Program-made: the position numbers and the translations under genes
The notes under the pieces: generated by a model
What the model saw: the letters and a program-made list of their open reading frames with translations, nothing else
What the model was told of the DNA's origin: nothing
Databases searched by the model: none
Origin: Coccinella septempunctata
Taxonomy: Eukaryota > Arthropoda > Insecta > Coleoptera > Coccinellidae
Direction of reading: 5' to 3'
Length of the DNA stretch: 64,000 nt
Assembly: GCF_907165205.1 (NCBI RefSeq)
Contig: NC_058197.1
Location: 14,376,266 to 14,440,265, forward strand
Shown: positions 56,910 through 64,000 of the stretch, one piece after another
Numbering within the stretch: the stretch's first letter is position 1
How the letters are laid out: every line of letters starts with the position of its first letter

Positions 56910-57430
56910 GTCTTTGACTAGTACAAATATTCTAACAGTAGATACTTGAGGTCAAAAGAAAAATTTTTTTAATTTTTAGTTCTTCTCACAAACGGTTTTA
57001 TCGAATGAACTGAATTTCGGAATATTGTTTTTCATTTATTTGATGAATCTTTTTCGAACACAAGATATCACCTACGTCTTCCAGTTTTCTCATTACGAGC
57101 ATGACGTACCAAAAATTCAAAGAACCCAACACTTGAAACTGAGTTGGACGTTATCTTATAAATATTTGAATGTTTTGTAATATAAAAGTATTCTTCATAT
57201 TTTCTCATAATTTGATGTTCAAAAATTGAAAGGTATCTGAGAAATTTGAAACAGTGGGTACTTTGGCAGATTACTAAAGCTCTGTTTAAAAAATTTCCTG
57301 GCATTATGAAAACTCAAAAAGGCTATATCTTTTTATCAGGGCCGAATCAGAGAAAATGGTATAGGAAAAAAAGGTTTCTGTCTTTCAAGAATCTACTGTT
57401 AATTCAAAAATATTTGTACGACTTAAAGAC
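56910..57430. mobile_element. Two-ended copy of the 13.3-kb MITE family
   Basis: It begins GTCTTTGACTAGTACAAATA and ends TATTTGTACGACTTAAAGAC, inverted ends that continue inward for about 50 bp (ACAGTAGATACTTGAGG against TTTCAAGAATCTACTGTT). The interior words AACACAAGATATCACC and AACCCAACACTTGAAACT match 13538-13630. This copy best defines the family termini. Confidence 0.82.
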
Positions 57431-58564
57431 TAACCCTGTATAGCTGGTGGTTTCGAATTTCTTGACAAACCCTTCTTATTTCGTATAACCCAATAGCCAA
57501 AAGTCAAAAGATATAGAATATTGAGAACTGGGAGATTACACGATCATAAAAGAATGCGTGTACCATCATCCTGCTGCAATTACACGACGAAATCAATTCC
57601 GTACATCCCTTTGGTCATAAACCTTGGATATTACCGCAAGAAAACAATGAGAAAGGGATATCCTCCACTTTAAACTCACCCCTTCCTGTCCCCCCCAAGG
57701 AAGCCACTGAAGGGTTGAAAAATCGTCGAATTAAACAAACGATTAATATCGGAAAGCGACAAAGGGCCCGGGAAAAAAGTTTCCCCGATAAAAACGCGAA
57801 CGGAATAAGACAAACGCGGGGTAATTAAAGACCGACAACCCTTTTTCTGAAGATAATATACAGATAACAAGAGAACATCGGGATAAATTGGGCTATTTGC
57901 AAAGCAAGCCCTGAGAAAAGAGTGTCATTAAAGTTTAATTCAATTAAGGAAAACCGGTCGAGCCTTTCGTTTGCAAGGGGTTCGGCAATGTCACATTTTT
58001 TCAAGACAACGAGGGTTATTTTTCTCCGAGTATTGTTCGGGGATTTCCCGACGTTCGATGCCCTTCAGAATACGCTTTGGTGGTGGAAAGATTGGTATGA
58101 ATGTCGCCATGTTGAGCTGTAAGACTACTTGATACTACGTCAGATCGCAGCTTGTTGACCGGTTTTTGTTTTTTGGCCCCTACGCACAGAGGCAATGAAA
58201 ATGCTTCTATAAACCCCCTTCTAGATTTTAGATTTTGAAGGGGGTTGAATTGCGCTGCAGTATCTACACCTGCAGACGCTTTCCCCACCGCAGAAAGTGC
58301 ATACATCATGGAGCTTTTTTTTATTTCTACCATATAATCTTCAGAATCCACTAGGTCTCCACGACGCTGGTGTAAATCCCGATGTAGCATCGTCAGCTCC
58401 CCAACTATTTGAGACAAGATACTGAACAGTATCAAGCTGATGAATGATCGTTGATGTCATTGGTTATAGCACCCATCCTAGGTCACAAAGGAGCCTTAAG
58501 ATAAGCTCCACCTCTCTCTGCAATAGGGAATACTCCTTCTGACGAAAATGATGTATTTTACATG
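57431..58564. other. No assigned gene; unique island and an unassigned open frame
   Basis: 57650-57980 is an island-type stretch. A minus-strand frame at 58435-58016 (139 codons) includes ELTMLHRDLHQRRGDLVDSE and KKSSMMYALSAVGKASAGVD, which look more protein-like than most frames here. I do not recognise a family and see no promoter or splice context, so it is not called as a gene. Confidence 0.35.
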
Positions 58565-58639
58565 AAATATCTTTGAAACGTCACATTTTGAAACAACCAT
58601 TTCAACCGTTTCCACAAAAATAGTTATTTTCCTATCAAG

Positions 58640-58738
58640 TGCGGAAAGTGATTCTTGCCCGCACGAAACTGCCGTTGCCCGAACGATGCGAAGCAGAGTT
58701 CGGGTAAGCAGTTGAGTGCGGGCAAGACACTTTCCGCA
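58640..58738. other. Strong imperfect hairpin, about 45-bp stem
   Basis: The left side TGCGGAAAGTGATTCTTGCC, CGCAC, then CTGCCGTTGCCCGAAC, is answered on the right by GTTCGGGTAAGCAG, then GTGCGGGCAAGACACTTTCC and GCA. The loop is about 13 bases. It is much more GC-rich than its surroundings. Confidence 0.75.
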
Positions 58739-58750
58739 AGAGTTAGGAAC

Positions 58751-58919
58751 AATATTTTTTCTACAAGCGCTTGAAATATATAAATGTATCCATTTCACAA
58801 ATGCGTGCGGGAAAGAAATAGCAGGCGTTTTTCCCGCACATTTCGGGAAAGTGACTCTTTGCAACTTGGAATGCGTGCGGGAAAAGGGTTGACCGCGCAC
58901 GCTTGTAGAAAAAATTATT
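58751..58919. mobile_element. 169-bp MITE-like insert
   Basis: AATATTTTTTCTACAAGCG at the left end is inverted as CGCTTGTAGAAAAAATTATT at the right end. Inside are two GCGTGCGGGAAA words and a TTCCCGCACAT word. The other repeat X copy has no equivalent block. Confidence 0.6.
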
Positions 58920-59469
58920 TTAAATACTCAAAAATGACAAGAAAAATGGGTATTTAAAATTTGAAGCGTTTCGTTTCTATTGAACAAGTTGGCAACATCG
59001 ACTGAAATATGCGTTGATAATGAAGGACAACAAATACACTATCTTGATGAGATAGACAAAGATGGCTGTCTATGAAGTCTGCGACGAACGAGGAAGATCG
59101 TAAAATTTTATGGGATTTTTATGGCCGGTTGCTGTTCAGGTTCGATACTGAGTACGCGCCTTATGATGGGTATGAATCAACAATTGTTATTTTATAAACA
59201 AGCCATTGTTCTTTTTATTTTCTAGTAGGCGCTGTTGCCAGATCGTAAACTAGAAAAGAAGCGATTCAAATTTTAAAACCACATATTTGAAGAATGATTT
59301 TGAATAGTTTCCGAGGTGCATTTGAAAATTTCATGAATGAAACCCATAATTATTAAGTTTAAACTTGCATATGCTGCGATAACCCAAATTGAGTAGAATT
59401 CCCCATTCCATGCTATCAAGGAAGTTTGACTACGACGAAGATTGGACTGTTGTTGTGGTCCTAAAGACT

Positions 59470-59800
59470 CAAATGGAGCGGCCACATTCTGAGGATGCAA
59501 GACACATGGCCCCCCAAAATAGCTCTGTATGGCGAATTCACAGAGGTAGCTCGGAAACCAGAAGACCAGTATAAGCAGTTTAAGAGTATACTGCATCAAT
59601 CTCTAAAATCAGTTGATGCCAATCATAACTGGGAACAACTAGCGTTAGACATATCACAATGGAGGTCTTTGGTCGACAGTTATAATGGAGACTAGAGAAG
59701 GATACAGCGGCCATGCCATGCCCGGAGTGTGGAAGGATCAGTAGATCATGGTTGGGTCTCTTCAGTCTCAGGAGGGCATACAGTCGCAAGTAGCCCTAAG
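59470..59800 (+). pseudogene. APE-type LINE C-terminal fragment
   Basis: Plus-strand blocks are ERPHSEDARHMAPQN in one frame, then IALYGEFTEVARKPEDQYKQ and QSLKSVDANHNWEQLALDIS in the next, then CPECGR-SRSWLGLFSLRRAY-like finger remnants around 59720-59785. This is the same family and same region as 10760-10423 on the minus strand. The finger has lost its His pair. A TGATGATGATGATGATGA run follows at 59872. Confidence 0.78.
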
Positions 59801-61084
59801 AGATTATAAGATTGATCGTACCGATAGTTTTGTTTTTGAGTCTTTTTTATTCTCCCTACCGGGATACAGAAATGATGATGATGATGATAGATTCAGTTAG
59901 TGGGATTTCTCTGGCTTCGCAATGGATTTCATATTCGTATTCTGAGTCTGCTGGGTCTTGTTTGGACTAAGTGAGAGATCTCAACTCTACCAGGACAATC
60001 GATCTTCCATTTGTTGTTGTTTAAGGTCCAACTTGTCTCTGACCTTCGCCAAGAAGTAGTTCAGGATTAATACATGCTTCATTCGAACCCTTTTTTGGCA
60101 CTTTTTTCTTCCTGAACCAATTCAAAAACTGACTGATTTCAACTGAATAAATGGTATAAAGCTGTGTTGTTCAGATTCATGAGATCCACCCTGGAAATCT
60201 CCCCATTTCCAGCAGGAATTCCAGAGCAAAGCAGGAAGAGAAGACAGTCACATACTCGCTAGTCTCGGGTTAAATCCACTTTCGCCATTCCACCCTCCGC
60301 CCACCGTCCCCCGTCCAACCCCTGATATAACGAGAACGCCTTCATCTTAATCCACTAATAATCCCAAAAACAAACGCGTAACGCAATATCTTTGCCACTT
60401 CGATCCCCGAGAAAACGAGACCACGTCCTGGTCTCAGCCTCTTGGGCGACACCTGGCGCCCCGACTTTGAAACAATAGCAGCGACACAAGCTTACCAACA
60501 CACACGTCCGCGGTTTCAGTGTCGCCAACTACACGGCGTAATAAATACTCCACACGAGAAGGAGCCGCTTGAATTACAATACGGCCCCGTATCGGTTACG
60601 AGGTGGCGGCGGCGGGGGTAGGGGGGTGGCTAGACGCGGCTGAAATTTTAATGGAAAATAATGGGGAATTTTTAATTAAGTTTGAGGTTACGTTTGTATG
60701 CCGGGCGCGGATTATCATTCTGATCGTATGGGCGCGCGGGACATCGGAGAAGATTAATTTGGCATGCGAAACTTCTGTGTGTGTGTAATTTTTTTATTTT
60801 AGTCTCATTCGGTCGCTAATGGAACTTGGCCGTCCACTATCGCGTGGGCGTTGGGGGATGTTAACTTATTTCCGAGACTCGTACATAGGTTTACGATTAC
60901 TTTCGTGGATGGGCGATGATGTCAGTTGGACGGAACAATTCAAGATTCTAGATTTCTTGGCACTGCGATCTTAAGATCGATTGTGGCCCTTAACAGAGCT
61001 GTTTTAGCCTCTATCTTGACTACACCTCGTCGTGCAGTTCCAAAGAAATTCAGTATCTGGCTTGGCTTCTAATTTCTACTAAGA
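59801..61084. other. No gene seen; unique island at 60240-60960
   Basis: The island is CpG-rich, with GGTGGCGGCGGCGGGGG at 60602 and a GTGTGTGTGTAA word at 60777. Frames are short and motif-free. Confidence 0.4.
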
Positions 61085-61330
61085 GTTTCTCCTCCGAAGC
61101 AGTTCCTGCGTTGGCTAGCAATGGCAAGGCATTCTGTCACCAGGTGATCAAGAGTTTCATCCTTCTCCCCACAGAATCTGAACTCGTCAGTTTTTGGTAG
61201 ACCCACTTTCGTTAGGTTAGGTTAGACCCATTTTCGTTAGGTGCTTTATGAGGCGACAATGCCCTATAAGTAGTGATGTCCACTTGACCAACGAGACCCC
61301 TTAACAGGAATCTCCTACCCGGAAACTGGG
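61085..61330 (-). pseudogene. LINE C-terminal knuckle fragment
   Basis: Minus-strand reading gives GHCRLIKHL-like then LPKTDEFRFCGEKDETLDHL, the cysteine/histidine knuckle of Jockey/R1-like LINE ends, related to 36873-37680. A 22-bp block containing CCCA(C/T)TTTCGTTAGG is locally duplicated, which creates a GTTAGGTTAGGTTAG run at 61211-61225. Confidence 0.6.
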
Positions 61331-61338
61331 TTGGACAT

Positions 61339-62305
61339 ATGAGGATGTTGAAGCAATTGCACTCAAACCTCTTGGCAAAACCATCGGATGCTATGCTAAT
61401 CATCTTGGATTTCCAAACGCCCTTTGAAACGGTCATTGCTGACCGCCCTAATATAATAAGTTTCGTGAATCGTTTGGACGAAAAGTCAATCACGTGGTTT
61501 ACTGATGGATCAAAACCAGAAAGGGGCACCGGCATTGGTGCATATGGACCTAAACTGAGGATCTCTAAAGTCCCGGGAAGTGAACCCTCTATTCTACAGA
61601 CTAAGACAAGATACGTATGCGCTCAGAGGTGTCTTAAAATGAACCTCAAAGGGGCGCATATCTATATCACCACGGACAGCCAGGACACGCTGAGGTCCCT
61701 GGAATCACGCTGCCAGGGATCTCTGCTGACATGTAAGTGGCCTAATACCATAAAACAACTGACCAGAGGCAATAAAGTGACTCTACTATGGGTACCAGAG
61801 CATTGTGGTGGAAATGAAAAAGCCGATGAACTTGCAGAAAGAGCATCAAGGTTAACACCTGCTGGACCTGAGCCTTTCTGTGGGCTTGGAAAATACCAAT
61901 ATAAGGCTGCGGTCCAACAATAGAAGTTGAACAATAGAATAACCCTCTGAAGAAACTCCTGGCTTTACTCAGTCAAAGAAATTCGTGACGATTTCACCGA
62001 CCTACACCAGAAAGCTGCTGAAGCTGTCACGAGCTGAGCTTTGGTTGATGGTGGGACTGCTGACAGAGCACTGTAGGTACAAATATCACTTGTACCGAAT
62101 AGAAGAGTCAGCATATGAGTTTTGTAGGCTTTATGGATCAAGAGCAGAAACAGCTTAACAAATGGTACGCAAGTGTCCAGAGCTGGTTGCCCTAAGGACC
62201 ATTCATATGGGAAAACCGGTCCTGGATACTCACGAGGTAACGGCCAAGGCCCCTAAGGATGTTGTCGGTTTTATCAACAACAGTGACGATCTAAGTCTAC
62301 GGTAA
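61339..62305 (+). pseudogene. Non-LTR retrotransposon RNase H region, copy C (longest frame)
   Basis: This is the best preserved of three RNase H LINE copies, with a frame open from 61339 to a TAG at 61921. It includes WFTDGSKPERGTGIGAYGP (first catalytic Asp), ILQTKTRYVCAQ where a deletion removed the Glu of the TE(K/T)LAVY motif, YITTDSQDT (third Asp), and LLWVPEHCGGNEKADELAER (last Asp, with a two-residue deletion of GVE). After the stop the decayed tail continues (TIHMGKPVLDTHEV, GFINNSDDLSL) to about 62305. Loss of the Glu predicts no RNase H activity. It abuts the knuckle fragment on the other strand, showing independent insertions. Confidence 0.85.
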
Positions 62306-63250
62306 AATATGCCTGGTGCATGAGAGGTAACACCTGTTACCAATAGACATTCAAAGAAGATGGGAACTGATTGTTCCTTGTGGCGCTGGAACAGGAAAGT
62401 TGGTGAAACTATTGAACAGACTATTGGGCGTGTTGGTCGGACCACCAAATAGCCTACCACCGCGACCAAAGCGGTATATTGTGGCACACAAACAATCATG
62501 GAGATATAAACTTCTCCCTATAGTCTCAAGTCTCATCTTACTGAGGAAGCTATAACAGGATGTCACTTTCCCTTGGGAGAACAGACCAGGTGACATAGGA
62601 TTTCCACTCAGCCGGAACTCTCCGGAAAAACATTTTCAGAGGTGGTTTTCCTGGATGCTTTTTTGAAAGCGCGATTTCCAGATGCACAGTTCTTCGAGAA
62701 AAACAGAATGAAACAGTCTAGCGACTGAACAAAACATGATACAATCTGAATAATTCTTGCCGGTCCCGATAGAAAAACAGTCCCGTAACAAAGATGCGAC
62801 GATTCGCGAGCGAATAAGTCGGAAAATTGCCGGAAAATGCTGGAAAATCGCGCCGGGGGCGACGGCGTATTTTCCCATGATTGGCCACTATTTGTTCGCG
62901 AAAAAGGCAATGGTAAACAGGTGTCGCAAGAAGTGCATATATCACGGTGAACAAGCGCCCAAGCGTTGCCGTTAGGAAATGCAGTTTTTCCGACAATTTT
63001 CCTTGTGCGGGAGGGGGAGACGTGACCTTTGTCAGTTGGAGGCAGGAAGAGGTGGAAATAGAGTCGAGAGTGATTTTGTTGTTTGCACATATGACAGGAT
63101 GAGGTGGAAAAAACTGAATAGATTCATCTGTATCCATGGTAGGAAGGGATGTCTTTCATTTGTCGACATATTTCCAGAGCATGAAAGCTCTGGTGATATA
63201 ACCAAATATGAAGAAAAGGCAACTAAAGGACGTTTCAAATGATTGTATTT
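62306..63250. other. No gene seen
   Basis: Minus-strand frames of 160, 139 and 80 codons overlap one another between 62608 and 63137 and a plus frame crosses them. None shows a motif. Three GGAAAAT words in a row lie at 62819-62847. Confidence 0.4.
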
Positions 63251-64000
63251 TCATTCTTGAAATGGCATTTTCCAAAAATTTCAAATTTCAATCTGCGATA
63301 TCTCCTGTTATATTCGTCTGATCCAATTGGGATTTCCGGTTATATAATCAGCGTTGCCAAGGCTTCCACCCAACTACAAAACTCGATTTCGAAAATCTCG
63401 ATTTTTTGGGTCAAAAATGAGCAAGGGGGTAGACCCCCCAAAAATGACCTATTTGCTCCTCTGCCTGGAAAAGAGGGTAATCTATTGCTGTCCTAGGATA
63501 TGGAGTGCATATAAGTTATTTTGAAGATTTTATAAAACCAAACAGTTGATGATTACATAGAGAATTGCACTCCAGAGAGCCCTTCAAAGTGAACTCGAAA
63601 ATGAAAAATGGAAAATTAAAAAAGTTCATTTTCTCCTAAACGGTGTCAGATATTTAAGAGTTTGGTATGGAAATATAGGTTTTCCAATACGCTGAATCCA
63701 TTGCTAGCACTTTCGTGAGCCTATCTCCCTTCGTTTAGATTTTCACCTTCGAAATGGAATTTTTCAAAAATTTCAAATTTCAATCTGCGATATCTCCTGT
63801 TATATTCGTCTGCTCCAATTGGGATTTGCGGTTCCATAATCAGCGTTGGTGAGGCTTTCACCGTAGCACAAAAACTCGATTTCGAAAATCTCGTTTTTTT
63901 GGGTCAAAAATGAGCAAAGGGTAAGACCCCCCTAAAATGACCTATTTGCCTCTCTTCCTAGAAATGAGGGTAATCTATTGCTGTCCTAGGACATGGAGTT
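63251..64000. repeat. Second array of the 493-bp satellite, runs past window end
   Basis: Starts within the unit at TGGCATTTTCCAAAAATTTC. The TCGATTTTTTGGGTC landmark occurs at 63398 and its variant TCGTTTTTTTGGGTC at 63891, a spacing of 493. Sequence and orientation match 39225-44058. The array continues beyond 64000. Confidence 0.95.

Larger units (their letters stand above)
58565..59405 (+). repeat. Repeat X, copy 2, with nested hairpin elements
   Basis: Collinear inverse partner of 50335-50880. It additionally holds a GC-rich hairpin (58640-58738) and a 169-bp inverted-end insert (58751-58919). Flanking words GATAGACAAAGATGGCTGTC and AACCCAAATTGAGTAGAATT are shared with the other copy. 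Confidence 0.8.

Noticed and set aside
62608..63137. Overlapping 160- and 139-codon minus frames
   Set aside because: Two frames of the same strand are open together with a plus-strand frame. No motif or codon pattern favours one.

Overview
The window looks like non-coding DNA from an insect nuclear genome. A beetle is my best guess, from the mariner, Penelope-like and hammerhead content, but the order is inference. I found no intact host protein gene, no rRNA gene and no true tRNA gene. Nearly everything recognisable is a decayed mobile element or a tandem repeat. These lie between islands of apparently unique, CpG-containing DNA.

Layout. 0-5 kb: broken non-LTR retrotransposons (an R2/R4-type endonuclease tail and two RNase H-bearing copies). 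5-9.7 kb: a unique island and a 1.37-kb mariner whose frame carries about 100 bp matching sequence 1 kb upstream. 9.7-12.5 kb: a tRNA-derived SINE, a LINE tail, and three hairpins at 11.67-11.94 kb whose cores are nearly identical while their stems differ but still pair. 13.3-16.3 kb: long-TIR and fold-back elements, a CR1-like LINE tail and a second, deleted mariner. 17-18.2 kb: a minisatellite with a 247-bp higher-order period. 18.8-22.9 kb: dispersed repeats. 23.7-27 kb: a tandem array built from a LINE 3' end, then a duplicated TATA/splice-donor module. 27.8-29.1 kb: a 5'-truncated LINE with most of a reverse transcriptase. 29.7-30.0 kb: an inverted repeat with a hammerhead ribozyme in each arm. 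30.1-31.4 kb: a minisatellite whose orientation flips.

32-39 kb: LINE scraps and AT-rich DNA. 39.2-44.06 kb: about ten units of a ~493-bp satellite, which reappears from 63.25 kb to the window end. 45.2-48.6 kb: a nested composite with GA-tailed repeats, a Penelope-like GIY-YIG endonuclease frame, a LINE that appears to split a hammerhead motif, and a complete hammerhead on the minus strand. 50.3-51.9 kb repeats pieces seen elsewhere. 52.56-54.32 kb: a fold-back element built of GTCTC palindromes. 55.2-56.55 kb: a minisatellite with a 450-bp higher-order repeat and a fold-back insertion. 56.9-62.3 kb: more elements, a strong GC-rich hairpin and a third RNase H LINE copy.

No genes work together as an operon or pathway. 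The main biological content is structured RNA (three convincing hammerheads, one disrupted) plus the unexplained hairpin trio. All similarity statements come from reading and aligning by eye; no search or folding program was run.
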